Below the pieces are notes generated by a model, which ran no database searches, was not told the origin of the DNA, and saw only the letters and a program-made list of their open reading frames with translations. This document shows positions 27,336-36,260 of a DNA stretch of 64,000 nucleotides, piece after piece; the stretch's first letter is position 1; each line of letters starts with the position of its first letter. The DNA comes from Bacteroidales bacterium MB20-C3-3. GTDB lineage: Bacteria > Bacteroidota > Bacteroidia > Bacteroidales > UBA932. The stretch is from the NCBI GenBank assembly GCA_035609245.1, contig CP141202.1, positions 434,001-498,000 of the forward strand. Reading direction: 5' to 3'. Both the position numbers and the translations under genes were made by a program.

Positions 27336-28951
27336 TGAAATCATTTTTACTGGAGAGCAATTCTATTAAGAAAAATTTATTCTGGTTAATGGCATTGTCA
27401 TTTTTAATAAGAACAATGCTTGCCTGGATTTTGGATTTAGGTTCTAACGAAGCCTATTACTGGACTTACGGCAAATTCCCTGAATTAAGTCATATCGATC
27501 ACCCTCCAATGATAGGATGGATAATACAGCTCTTTACTGTAAATCTTGCATACGAAAGTGAGTTAACCCTTAGGCTGGCATCAATTATTATTGGCACAAT
27601 AAATACATGGATTGTATTTATAATTGGGAGGAGAATTAAGAATGACCGTACAGGATTATACGCAGCAATTTTATATACAGCCTCATTCTATTGCTCCATT
27701 TTTGCCGGAACATTTATTAATCCGGACACACCTCAGACACTATTTATACTCCTGTCAATATACTTTTTACACGAGGGGATAATTATTAAATATGAAACGT
27801 GTGAAGAGACCAGGACTCTTTGCAGACAGGCATTACTCTTAGCCGGAATTTTTCTTGGACTCGCAATGCTGTCTAAATACTCCTCATTTTTAATCTGGGC
27901 CGGGGCCTTTGTCTATATACTCTCGTCCAACAGGAAACTTCTAAAAGAGCCATTTCTCTATTTAGCTGTATTTATCACATCCCTTTTTCTGTTTCCGGTG
28001 TTGATATGGAATATTGAGACCAATTTTATTAGTTTCGAATTCCAGAGCTCTCGTTTGCCAATGAATATCAACAATTTCAATCTTTTACAATTTTTGAAAA
28101 GTATTGGTCTTGTGATGATTTACAATAATCCCGTAAGCATAATAATATTCGCATTTGCTATTGCAAGATTCAGAAAAGATAAGTTTATGACTGAATCTCA
28201 ATATAAATTACTTTTATCTCTTTCACTCCCTTTTATCCTGTTTTTTACAGCTGTATCCCTCTTTTCTGAGGTTAAATCCAATTGGTCAGCACCCGGCTTC
28301 TTCCCACTAATGTTTATTGCAGCTGCATATTTAGAGAAAAACAGGAAACAGGATTTTGTTAATCCTAAAACTATCCCGTCACCTCTATCAAACTCATTGT
28401 TGTTTCTTCTTTTAACAATGTTTCTTTCATTTACACACTATTTTAGTGGTCTTCTTGTTCCAGATTTTAAAGTTGATAAAACAGAGAGAATTGGAAATCA
28501 TGACTTTACATTGGAGTTTTTCGGATGGCGAACTCTATCAAATGAGTTCAGGGAAATAAGAGAGAGAGATCTTAAAGATAATATCATGTCTGAAAATTCA
28601 TTTATACTATCCTCTGACTGGGCTAATGCTGCTCACTCTGACTTCTACCTTGCCTCCCCAAATAAAATGATTGTTAAGACAATAGGAGAAATTGAGGATA
28701 CACGAAAGTATGCTTGGATTACAGGCGAGCATGGGACATTCAAATACGGCGAAAGCGCATATTATATTGAATCATCAAGAGATTTTCCCAATGCCGAGAA
28801 TCTCGCCGGTCAGTATTTTTCTGAATATCAAAAGATAAAATCCATTTACATAAAAAAACTCGGTAAGCCTGTATTGCGATTTAATATTTATCGTTTAAAA
28901 AATCTAAACAGAATTCCTGACAGAAAGCTATCGTCATTCACAAAATATTAG
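27335..28951 (+). CDS. GT39/ArnT-like membrane glycosyltransferase
   Basis: A 538-residue protein with 10-12 membrane segments and the GT-C glycosyltransferase signature. The first extracytoplasmic loop carries SNEAYYWTYGKF followed by HIDHPPMIGWII, the acidic residue and H-P-P motif of the PMT/ArnT (GT39/GT83) clan. A soluble domain occupies the last ~130 residues. It would transfer a sugar from a polyprenyl-phosphate donor to a lipid or protein at the periplasmic face. It is coupled to the MATE gene upstream (1-base overlap) and lies 1 base before the methyltransferase gene. Confidence 0.85.
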   Translation: MKSFLLESNSIKKNLFWLMALSFLIRTMLAWILDLGSNEAYYWTYGKFPELSHIDHPPMIGWIIQLFTVNLAYESELTLRLASIIIGTINTWIVFIIGRRIKNDRTGLYAAILYTASFYCSIFAGTFINPDTPQTLFILLSIYFLHEGIIIKYETCEETRTLCRQALLLAGIFLGLAMLSKYSSFLIWAGAFVYILSSNRKLLKEPFLYLAVFITSLFLFPVLIWNIETNFISFEFQSSRLPMNINNFNLLQFLKSIGLVMIYNNPVSIIIFAFAIARFRKDKFMTESQYKLLLSLSLPFILFFTAVSLFSEVKSNWSAPGFFPLMFIAAAYLEKNRKQDFVNPKTIPSPLSNSLLFLLLTMFLSFTHYFSGLLVPDFKVDKTERIGNHDFTLEFFGWRTLSNEFREIRERDLKDNIMSENSFILSSDWANAAHSDFYLASPNKMIVKTIGEIEDTRKYAWITGEHGTFKYGESAYYIESSRDFPNAENLAGQYFSEYQKIKSIYIKKLGKPVLRFNIYRLKNLNRIPDRKLSSFTKY

Positions 28952-28952
28952 T

Positions 28953-30230
28953 ATGAGCCGATATAGCGAACGATTACTTGACTTTATAAATGAAAATCAG
29001 GATTGCGAACCTGACAAGCTCTTACTTACGCATTCCGGTAAACATGAGTTTGATGTAAAGCTTGCAGTTAACACAATTGAGGGGAGAAAAAGGATGTTAA
29101 AGAAAATGCCTGAATGGGCAAACAGAGAGATGATTTATCCCACTTCAATCTGCACCGAACAAAGCAGTTCATACCATACAGGTTTATTTAAACAAAAAAT
29201 ATTTCAAAATGCTTCTGTAATTGCTGATTTAACAGGGGGAATAGGCGTAGACTCATATTATGCATCTCAGGTGGCTGAGAGGGTTGTTATATTTGAAAAG
29301 AACAAGATTCTGGCAGAAGCAGCCGGTCACAATTTTAAAATATTAAAGAGAAATAATATTAGTGTACATAATACTGAAATTTCACAGTCAAATATTAGTG
29401 ATCTCCTGAGCAAGGCCTTTGAAGGAGATACACAAAAAGAGAATAGGCTTGTCTTTGTTGATCCTTCAAGAAGAGGTGCTGAAGGCCAGAGGAGCTATTC
29501 AATAACCGACTATGAACCTAATATACTGGATATTAAGGATACTATTTTAAAATATTCTTCTCGACTTTTAATAAAAGTCTCCCCAATGGCTGATATTACA
29601 AAAACTTTAAATCAACTTGGAGAATGCAGTAAAGTTTTAGTTGTTTCTGTTTATAACGAATGCAAGGAACTGCTTTTTTATATAGATATAAATGATTATT
29701 CATTAAATACGGAAAATGTTCCCATAGAGGCGTGGAATTTAACTAAGTCAGGCAACTGGCAAACCCTCAGTTTTAGCATTAACGAAGAGAAGAACACCGG
29801 CATTGAATTTCAAAATCCATCCTCAGGTCAGTTTCTTTACGAACCTAATACTTCAATAATTAAAGCCGGAGGGTTTAAGATTACAGCAAAGAGGTTCTCT
29901 CTTTCCAAGATATCAGTTAATTCTCATCTCTATCTTTCTGATGAATATACAGCAGATTTTCAGGGAAGAGTATTTAATATTCTCGAAATATTCAATTTTG
30001 ACAAAAGAGATATTAAAAAGATAACCAATTCATATCCTAAAGCCTCTGTAGCTGTAAGGAACTTTCCTCTGAGTGCTCAGGAACTCAGGGAGCGTCTTAA
30101 AATTGAAGAGGGAGATGAGTTCTTCCTTTTTGGTACTCATCTCCCTAACAATCAACGCAAAATTATTATTTGCAAAAAGCTTGATCAGCCCTCTATTTTC
30201 TCTCCGTTTGAGTCAAACCAGATTACTTGA
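28953..30230 (+). CDS. Class I SAM-dependent methyltransferase with THUMP-like C-terminus
   Basis: A 425-residue cytosolic protein. The central Rossmann methyltransferase shows the SAM loop IADLTGGIGVDSYYASQVA and the catalytic-site variant FVDPSRRG in place of DPPY. The C-terminal ~90 residues (SYPKASVAVRNFPLSAQELR) match the THUMP-like domain found behind this enzyme type in Bacteroidota. It probably methylates RNA; the substrate is unknown. Its end overlaps the convergent RNase G gene by 46 bases, a long overlap in which both C-termini share DNA. Confidence 0.82.
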   Translation: MSRYSERLLDFINENQDCEPDKLLLTHSGKHEFDVKLAVNTIEGRKRMLKKMPEWANREMIYPTSICTEQSSSYHTGLFKQKIFQNASVIADLTGGIGVDSYYASQVAERVVIFEKNKILAEAAGHNFKILKRNNISVHNTEISQSNISDLLSKAFEGDTQKENRLVFVDPSRRGAEGQRSYSITDYEPNILDIKDTILKYSSRLLIKVSPMADITKTLNQLGECSKVLVVSVYNECKELLFYIDINDYSLNTENVPIEAWNLTKSGNWQTLSFSINEEKNTGIEFQNPSSGQFLYEPNTSIIKAGGFKITAKRFSLSKISVNSHLYLSDEYTADFQGRVFNILEIFNFDKRDIKKITNSYPKASVAVRNFPLSAQELRERLKIEEGDEFFLFGTHLPNNQRKIIICKKLDQPSIFSPFESNQIT

Positions 30231-31738
30231 AGTATCTGATTATCTGAAGACTCCTTCAGTTTTAATGTACATTTATACTTCATTGCTAGTTTAAATCTTA
30301 AACTGGCGAAACCCTTGGTCAGATAAGCTCCAAGTATTGGATTAACTTTTATCATAAGGGATTTGTGTCCTTTTTCTTTTACAAAATAGGCTAACTGCCT
30401 TTCAATAGTCTCATCTATCAGGAGTGATGATGAAATTTTTCCGGTCCCATTGCAAGATGGACAACTTTCTGAGGTATTAATCTCCATCGCCGGTCTAACC
30501 CTCTGGCGGGTAATCTGCATAAGACCAAATTTTGTAATAGGGAGAATATTGTGTTTAGCCCTGTCATTCTGCATTAGAGACTGCATATGCTTAAACAACT
30601 TAATTTTATTCTCATTACTATCCATATCGATAAAATCGATAATGATAATTCCTCCCATATCCCTTAGCCTTAGCTGGCGTGCAATCTCTTCTGCCGCATT
30701 CATATTGACATCAAATGCGTTTTGTTCCTGATCTGCACCTGACTTAGCGCGAATTCCGCTATTTACATCTATTACATGCAGGGCTTCAGTGTGCTCAATG
30801 ATTAAATATGCACCTTGCCTGATTGTAATTACTTTTCCAAAAGAGCCTCTGATTTGTTTTGTAACATCAAAATTATCAAATATCGGAAGAGAGCCTTTGT
30901 ATAATTTTACAATCTTCTCGTGCTCTGGAGCAATTATTGAAATGTAACCTTTTACCTCTTCGTAAATAGACTCATCATTTACATATACATTACTAAACGA
31001 ATCACTCAGAAGATCCCTCAAAATTGTTGTTGTTCTGCTGTTTTCGGTGAAAAGGAGCTGAGGAGCACTCCCTCTGGCCAGTTTGACCCATGAATCTTCC
31101 CATTTTTTTATGAGAGATTTTAATTCACCATCAAGTACCGCAGCCTTTTTACCCTCTGCGGCTGTTCTGATAATCACACCAAAATTTGGTGGTAAAATAC
31201 TATAAACTAAACGCTCTAACCTCTTTTTCTCCTCTTTGGAAGTGATTTTTTGGGATATGCTTACTTTATCGGAAAATGGCATTAATACCATATTCCGTCC
31301 AGCAATCGATATCTCAGAGGTTAATCTTGAGCCTTTGGTAGAGATAGGTTCCTTTACAATTTGTGCAACTATAAGCTGCCCGGGCTTAAGAATATCTGCA
31401 ATTTTACCCTCTTTTTCGAGTATATCTCCAAGCTTAACACTTGAAAATAACTCACTGTGAGATAGCTTACTCTGGCCAATATGCCGTGTAAACCAATCCA
31501 AAGCCTTAAAGGCCATACCTAAATCAAGGTAATGGATAAACGCATCTTTGTTGTCTCCAATATCAACAAATGCCGCGTTTAACGCAGGCATTATTCTCTT
31601 AACCCTTCCCAGGTAAACATCTCCTACCGAGTAGTGACCATTGTTCTGCTCCTTATTAAGCTCCATGAGCCTATGATTTTCAAGAAGAGCAATCGAAACT
31701 TCGGTGGTGTTTACATCAATAATAAGATCTTTCTCCAT
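30185..31738 (-). CDS. rng: Ribonuclease G (Rne/Rng family)
   Basis: A 517-residue endoribonuclease of RNase G length, without the RNase E scaffold tail. The S1-like domain is at ~35-130 (YLGRVKRIMPALNAAFVDIG). The catalytic DNase I-like domain has the Mg2+ aspartate segments LHVIDVNSG and GGIIIIDFIDMD. The zinc-link is CPSCNGTGK. It processes rRNA and decays mRNA. It is the last gene of HU / mS38-like / rng; a 34-bp perfect palindrome stands between the small gene and this one. It overlaps the convergent methyltransferase gene by 46 bases. Confidence 0.94.
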   Translation of the reverse strand: MEKDLIIDVNTTEVSIALLENHRLMELNKEQNNGHYSVGDVYLGRVKRIMPALNAAFVDIGDNKDAFIHYLDLGMAFKALDWFTRHIGQSKLSHSELFSSVKLGDILEKEGKIADILKPGQLIVAQIVKEPISTKGSRLTSEISIAGRNMVLMPFSDKVSISQKITSKEEKKRLERLVYSILPPNFGVIIRTAAEGKKAAVLDGELKSLIKKWEDSWVKLARGSAPQLLFTENSRTTTILRDLLSDSFSNVYVNDESIYEEVKGYISIIAPEHEKIVKLYKGSLPIFDNFDVTKQIRGSFGKVITIRQGAYLIIEHTEALHVIDVNSGIRAKSGADQEQNAFDVNMNAAEEIARQLRLRDMGGIIIIDFIDMDSNENKIKLFKHMQSLMQNDRAKHNILPITKFGLMQITRQRVRPAMEINTSESCPSCNGTGKISSSLLIDETIERQLAYFVKEKGHKSLMIKVNPILGAYLTKGFASLRFKLAMKYKCTLKLKESSDNQILQVIWFDSNGEKIEG

Positions 31739-31758
31739 CGACCATTCTTAAATAAATA

Positions 31759-31792
31759 AATCTAAAGCAAATCAATTGATTTGCTTTAGATT
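31759..31792. terminator. Perfect 34-bp palindrome before rng, candidate terminator/attenuator or RNA-processing site
   Basis: Two 17-base arms with no loop, the left half being AATCTAAAGCAAATCAA. On the minus strand it is followed by TTATTTATTTAAG. It lies in the 83-base gap between the mS38-like gene and rng. It could limit read-through, or form the kind of leader stem through which RNase E/G genes autoregulate in other bacteria; the second idea is inference. Confidence 0.6.
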
Positions 31793-31821
31793 ATCACGCA
31801 CTCTAGACTAAAAAAGCAACT

Positions 31822-31914
31822 CTATTTTTTCTTTTTGTGCCTGTTTTTACGCAGACGCTTTTTGCGCTTGTGAGTAGCCATTTTGTGTCTTTTCCTTTTC
31901 TTTCCGCTTGGCAT
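31822..31914 (-). CDS. 30-residue AURKAIP1/COX24 (mS38-like) domain protein
   Basis: A very short, extremely basic protein: MPSGKKRKRHKMATHKRKKR followed by LRKNRHKKKK, 20 Lys/Arg in 30 residues. The KRKRHKMATHKRKKR core matches the COX24/AURKAIP1 C-terminal domain, which in mitochondria is small-subunit protein mS38 near the decoding region. Bacteroidota keep such a mini-protein between HU and rng genes. It is probably a ribosomal or rRNA-binding protein. The gene starts 31 bases after the HU stop and is easily missed because of its size. Confidence 0.82.
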   Translation of the reverse strand: MPSGKKRKRHKMATHKRKKRLRKNRHKKKK

Positions 31915-31945
31915 AATTGTTTATTTTTTACTTACTAAAGTAATA

Positions 31946-32230
31946 TTACTTTACATTGTTCTTAACCTTGTTCATAAACACCTTTGCAGGTTTGAACGAA
32001 GGAATGAAGTGCTCAGGAATAACAAGAGTTGTGTTTTTTGAAATGTTTCTAGCAGTTTTCTTTGCACGTTTCTTAACAATGAAACTTCCAAATCCACGTA
32101 GATAAACATTTTTCTCTTTTGAAAGAGAATCTTTTACACTGTCCATGAAGCTTTCAATAACATTCTGTACAGCGATTTTTTCCATTCCGGTTGCTTTTGC
32201 AACTTCGTTAACGATATCCGCTTTTGTCAT
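31946..32230 (-). CDS. HU/IHF-family DNA-binding protein
   Basis: A 94-residue nucleoid protein of standard length. It shows MTKADIVNEVAKATGM at the N-terminus, the HU core VYLRGFGSFIVKKRAKKTAR and the DNA-inserting arm ARNISKNTTLVIPEHFIPSF with its Pro. I started it at 32230; an in-frame ATG at 32275 would add 15 residues absent from the family and lie in the promoter. It bends and compacts DNA. It leads the operon with the mS38-like gene and rng. Confidence 0.93.
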   Translation of the reverse strand: MTKADIVNEVAKATGMEKIAVQNVIESFMDSVKDSLSKEKNVYLRGFGSFIVKKRAKKTARNISKNTTLVIPEHFIPSFKPAKVFMNKVKNNVK

Positions 32231-32272
32231 AATAATTAAATAAATTAAAGGGTTAGTCAATTTTTTGACGAA

Positions 32273-32305
32273 CAAAATTACTATTATTTTATTGATTTAC
32301 GCAAA
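32273..32305 (-). promoter_or_regulatory. Promoter of the HU / mS38-like / rng operon; rest of the gap to lon
   Basis: On the minus strand TTTG (32302-32305), 21 bases, then TAATTTTG (32273-32280) fits the phylum's -33/-7 pattern. Transcription would begin about 35 bases before the HU ATG. The remainder of this divergent 284-bp gap up to lon is AT-rich; I see no second consensus promoter or other structure in it. Confidence 0.6.
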
Positions 32306-32514
32306 CTTTGGGGATTTTTTTTGCTTTTTGCACCAAAACATCAATATTGCTTGTCATTTTTTTATTATATTATGGTGTAATCAATTACATCTTCAGCAAA
32401 AATAATACCATTAAAGGAACTTGGCATAGAGATTGACACATTATATTAATGCGGAATTGTACCTTTACTAAGGATAATTCTCGTGACAAATTGACATAAA
32501 CCAGCAACCATTAT

Positions 32515-34923
32515 ATGAAATTTAAAGATTTGATATTTCAGCAATCCATGGGAGATGATGTAAATATAATACCGGTAATGAGTTTTGAAGGCAATCAGGA
32601 GATTCGTGATATTAATATGCCTGACACTCTTCCAATACTGGCATTAAGAAATGCTGTTCTCTTTCCGGATACTATTATACCAATTACAGTGGGACGGGAA
32701 AAATCGGTTAAACTAGTAAGAGATGTATATAGTAAAGATAAAATTCTTGGAGCGGTAGCCCAGAAAGACGCAAGAGTAGAGGACCCCTCTCCGGAAGACC
32801 TTTTTGAGACAGGAACACTTGCACGAATTATTAAGATAATTGAGATGCCTGATGGAGGGACTACAATTATTCTGCAGGGGATAAAGAGATTTAAAATTCT
32901 TGATATACTTTTTACTAAACCCTATTTTACTGCAAGCGTTAAATATCTGGAAGAGGAGATTAGTAAGCGTGCCTCAAAAGAGCTTGATGCTATTGCCAGT
33001 TCAATCAAGGACAATGCCCTTCAGATTATCAAACTCTCACCCAATCTTCCTCAGGAGGCTGCATTTGCAATAAAGAATATTGAGGGACATAGTTTTCTTG
33101 TCAATTTTATTGCATCAAGTATGGAGATTGAAAATCCGCTTGACAAAATGTCGCTTCTCAGGGAAAATAAGCTCAAACAGAGGGCACTTAAACTTCTTGA
33201 ACTTTTAAATAAACATATTGATCTGCTGAAAATTAAAGACGATATTCAACAAAAAGTAAGGACCGAGATTGATCAGCAACAAAGAGAGTACTATCTTAAC
33301 AATCAGCTCAAAACAATTCAGGAGGAGCTGGGTATAAACAATAATATTCAGGAGTTCAATGATCTCAGACAGATGGCAAAAGATAAACTCTGGCCTAAAT
33401 ATGTTGCTGAGACTTTTGATAAAGAGTTGCAAAAACTTGAACGAACAAATCCCAACTCTCCAGATTACAACATTCAGCTCTCTTATGTAAAGTTCCTGAT
33501 TGAACTTCCCTGGAATGAGACAAGCCAGGATAATCTGGACCTGCCACATGCAAAAAAGATACTGGATCAGGATCACTTTGGCCTGGAACAGGTAAAAGAG
33601 AGAATTATTGAGCACCTTGCTGTGCTCAAGCTTAAAGGTGATATGAAGTCACCAATCCTTTGCCTTTATGGCCCTCCGGGAGTAGGCAAAACCTCTCTCG
33701 GTAAATCTATAGCAAAGGCACTCGGAAGAAAATACGGGAGAATCTCTCTTGGAGGTCTACACGATGAATCTGAAATAAGAGGACACAGAAGAACCTATAT
33801 AGGAGCTATGCCGGGCAGAATTATTAATGCAATTAAAAAATCCGGCACATCAAATCCCCTTATTGTATTAGACGAAATTGACAAAGTAAGCAGTGACTTC
33901 AGAGGAGATCCTGCATCTGCTTTACTTGAGGTATTGGACCCGGAGCAAAATACTACATTCCATGATAACTATCTGGATTTGGATTATGACTTGTCAAAAG
34001 TACTATTCCTTACAACAGCCAACAATATCCAGTCAATTCATCCAGCCTTAAGGGACAGAATGGAGATGATAAATGTAAGTGGCTATCTTGCTGAAGAGAA
34101 GAGATATATTGCTAAGGATCACCTATTGCCAAAACAGCGGGAGTCACATGGTCTCACTAAAGATCAGTTAAAAATTAGCAGTAAAGGACTTGATACCATA
34201 ATTGATGAATATACAAGAGAATCCGGGGTTAGAGGTCTTGATAAACAGATTGCAAAGATTGCACGGGTTACAGCAAAGAAGATTGCGTTTAACGAGGAGC
34301 TCTCTCCAATTTTAGGATCTGCTGAGGTAAGGGAGATTCTGGGTATCCCAACAAATCAACATGATATGCAAAAAGGGAACGAAGCGCCTGGTGTTGTAAC
34401 TGGATTAGCCTGGACACAAAACGGCGGAGAGATTCTCTTTATTGAATGCAGCACAAGTAAAGGCAAAGGAAATCTTTCCTCTACAGGTAATCTTGGTGAT
34501 GTAATGAAGGAGTCTTCGGTAATTGCCTATCAGTATCTGAAGTCACATCCGGATCTGCTTGGAATGACTCACAAAGAGTTTATAGAGAGAGATCTTCACA
34601 TCCATGTACCTGAAGGTGCCATCCCTAAAGATGGACCTTCTGCAGGCATAACAATGGTCAGTGCAATGGCCTCTGCCCTTATGAAGAAAAAGACCCGGAG
34701 CGGGATTGCAATGACTGGTGAAATAACATTAAGAGGCAGACTCCTTCCGGTAGGTGGAATAAAAGAGAAGATACTTGCGGCAAAAAGGGCCGGGATAAAA
34801 ACTATTCTGCTTTCTGAGGAGAACGAAAAAGATATCAAGGAGATAAAAGAGATCTATATAAAAGGTTTAGAATTTAAATTTTTCAAGACTATACAAGAGG
34901 TTCTTGATTTCATATTCGTTTAA
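32515..34923 (+). CDS. lon: ATP-dependent protease Lon
   Basis: An 802-residue LonA protease, full length. The N-terminal substrate-binding domain (~36-240) starts with LPILALRNAVLFPDTIIPI. The AAA+ module has Walker A GPPGVGKT (386-393) and Walker B LIVLDEIDK. The protease domain has the Ser-Lys dyad, Ser709 in PKDGPSAGITM and Lys752 in GGIKEKILAAKRAG. It degrades misfolded and regulatory proteins. The N-terminal ~35 residues are not conserved in the family, so an internal start (for example the ATG of MSFEGNQE) is possible. It is followed after 1 base by ung. Confidence 0.95.
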   Translation: MKFKDLIFQQSMGDDVNIIPVMSFEGNQEIRDINMPDTLPILALRNAVLFPDTIIPITVGREKSVKLVRDVYSKDKILGAVAQKDARVEDPSPEDLFETGTLARIIKIIEMPDGGTTIILQGIKRFKILDILFTKPYFTASVKYLEEEISKRASKELDAIASSIKDNALQIIKLSPNLPQEAAFAIKNIEGHSFLVNFIASSMEIENPLDKMSLLRENKLKQRALKLLELLNKHIDLLKIKDDIQQKVRTEIDQQQREYYLNNQLKTIQEELGINNNIQEFNDLRQMAKDKLWPKYVAETFDKELQKLERTNPNSPDYNIQLSYVKFLIELPWNETSQDNLDLPHAKKILDQDHFGLEQVKERIIEHLAVLKLKGDMKSPILCLYGPPGVGKTSLGKSIAKALGRKYGRISLGGLHDESEIRGHRRTYIGAMPGRIINAIKKSGTSNPLIVLDEIDKVSSDFRGDPASALLEVLDPEQNTTFHDNYLDLDYDLSKVLFLTTANNIQSIHPALRDRMEMINVSGYLAEEKRYIAKDHLLPKQRESHGLTKDQLKISSKGLDTIIDEYTRESGVRGLDKQIAKIARVTAKKIAFNEELSPILGSAEVREILGIPTNQHDMQKGNEAPGVVTGLAWTQNGGEILFIECSTSKGKGNLSSTGNLGDVMKESSVIAYQYLKSHPDLLGMTHKEFIERDLHIHVPEGAIPKDGPSAGITMVSAMASALMKKKTRSGIAMTGEITLRGRLLPVGGIKEKILAAKRAGIKTILLSEENEKDIKEIKEIYIKGLEFKFFKTIQEVLDFIFV

Positions 34924-34924
34924 A

Positions 34925-35593
34925 ATGTTTGTAAAGATTGAAAAATCCTGGGCTGACGCTCTTAAAGATGAATTTGAAAAGGAGTACTTCCAGAAAATAA
35001 CTTCATACCTGAAGCATGAAATTGCCTCAGGTATTGTTGTTTATCCTAAAGGAGGAAATATATTTAAGGCTTTTGATTCCACCCCGCTTAACAGGGTTAA
35101 GGTGGTAATATTGGGGCAGGATCCATATCACGGAGAGGGACAGGCTCATGGTTTATCATTTTCAGTACAGGAGGGAGTTCATCAACCACCTTCACTACAG
35201 AATATTTTTAAAGAGCTTAGGGATGATTTAGGGATACCTTTACCAAATACCGGTAATCTGGAATTATGGGCCCAAAGAGGCGTATTTCTGCTTAATTCTG
35301 TATTAACAGTAAGAGCAGGATTACCTGCATCCCACTCAAAAATTGGATGGTCTCTTTTCACAGACAGGGTCATCAGTATTTTGTCTGAGAAAAGAGAGGG
35401 AGTGGTTTTTATGCTTTGGGGCAATTATGCAAGAAGTAAAAGAGAGCTAATTGATCATAATAAACATCTGGTACTTGAAGCTGCTCACCCTTCACCACTG
35501 GCCAGAGGAGCATTTTTCGGATGCAGACATTTTTCTAAAGCAAATGAGTACCTTATTGCTAAAGGTAAAGATCCTGTGAACTGGAGTCTCTAG
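34925..35593 (+). CDS. ung: Uracil-DNA glycosylase, family 1
   Basis: A 222-residue UNG of normal size. The water-activating Asp66 is in VILGQDPYHGEGQAHGLSFS. The PPSLQNIFKE loop follows, then WAQRGVFLLNSVLTV, and the leucine-loop and catalytic His in EAAHPSPLARGAFFG. It excises uracil from DNA to start base-excision repair. I chose the ATG at 34925, directly after the lon stop; the upstream in-frame ATG (34904) lies within lon and adds 7 unrelated residues. It is probably co-transcribed with lon. It converges on yggS with a 7-base gap. Confidence 0.95.
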   Translation: MFVKIEKSWADALKDEFEKEYFQKITSYLKHEIASGIVVYPKGGNIFKAFDSTPLNRVKVVILGQDPYHGEGQAHGLSFSVQEGVHQPPSLQNIFKELRDDLGIPLPNTGNLELWAQRGVFLLNSVLTVRAGLPASHSKIGWSLFTDRVISILSEKREGVVFMLWGNYARSKRELIDHNKHLVLEAAHPSPLARGAFFGCRHFSKANEYLIAKGKDPVNWSL

Positions 35594-35600
35594 CAAAAAA

Positions 35601-36260
35601 TCACTCTCTCTCTCCAAAAATACTGGTACCTATTCTTACAATGGTACTCCCCTCCTCTGCAGCAATTTTGTAATCCCCTGACATCCCCATGGATATTTCA
35701 CAAAACTCGGCATCATCTAAAAAGTACTTACTTTTTAACCTTTCAAATGTAGATTTTAATCGGCTGAACTCATCTCTGACTTTGTCAGAATTCTCTGTCA
35801 ATGAGGCCATTCCCATAATACCCCTGAGCTTGATATTACCAAATCCCAGAGTTAATTCTACAGCTTCTTCCATCTCTGAATCAGAGAAACCCTGTTTGGA
35901 ATCCTCGTCAGATATGTGCTGCTGAATAAGAATAGAGGGTTCTAATCCTCTTTTTGTTGCCTCTTTAGAAATTTCAGAAATTAGTTTAAAGCTATCGACA
36001 GAGTGTATCAAATATACTTTATCAATAATCATCTTAATCTTATTTGACTGGAGACGCCCAATAAAATGCCATCTGATATCTGAGGGTAATCGCTCCATTT
36101 TTGCCGAAAGTTCCTGTGGCCTGTTCTCACCAAAATCTCGTTGACCTGCATTGTAAGCCTCTAATATAAGGTTGTCAGGTTTAAATTTGGAAACTGCCAC
36201 CAACTTAATTGTTGACGGCAGCTCCTCTCTAAAATATTTTAAATTATTCTCTACGCTCAC
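35601..36260 (-). CDS. YggS-family PLP-binding protein (pyridoxal phosphate homeostasis)
   Basis: A 219-residue single-domain alanine-racemase-like TIM barrel. The PLP lysine is in LVAVSKFKP, followed by FGENRPQEL, WHFIGRLQSNKI and the phosphate-binding ISMGMSGDYKIAAEEGST. It carries PLP and controls vitamin B6 and amino-acid balance, without known enzyme activity. Its start overlaps the yidC stop by 4 bases, so translation is probably coupled in the DUF349-yidC-yggS run. Confidence 0.92.
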   Translation of the reverse strand: MSVENNLKYFREELPSTIKLVAVSKFKPDNLILEAYNAGQRDFGENRPQELSAKMERLPSDIRWHFIGRLQSNKIKMIIDKVYLIHSVDSFKLISEISKEATKRGLEPSILIQQHISDEDSKQGFSDSEMEEAVELTLGFGNIKLRGIMGMASLTENSDKVRDEFSRLKSTFERLKSKYFLDDAEFCEISMGMSGDYKIAAEEGSTIVRIGTSIFGERE

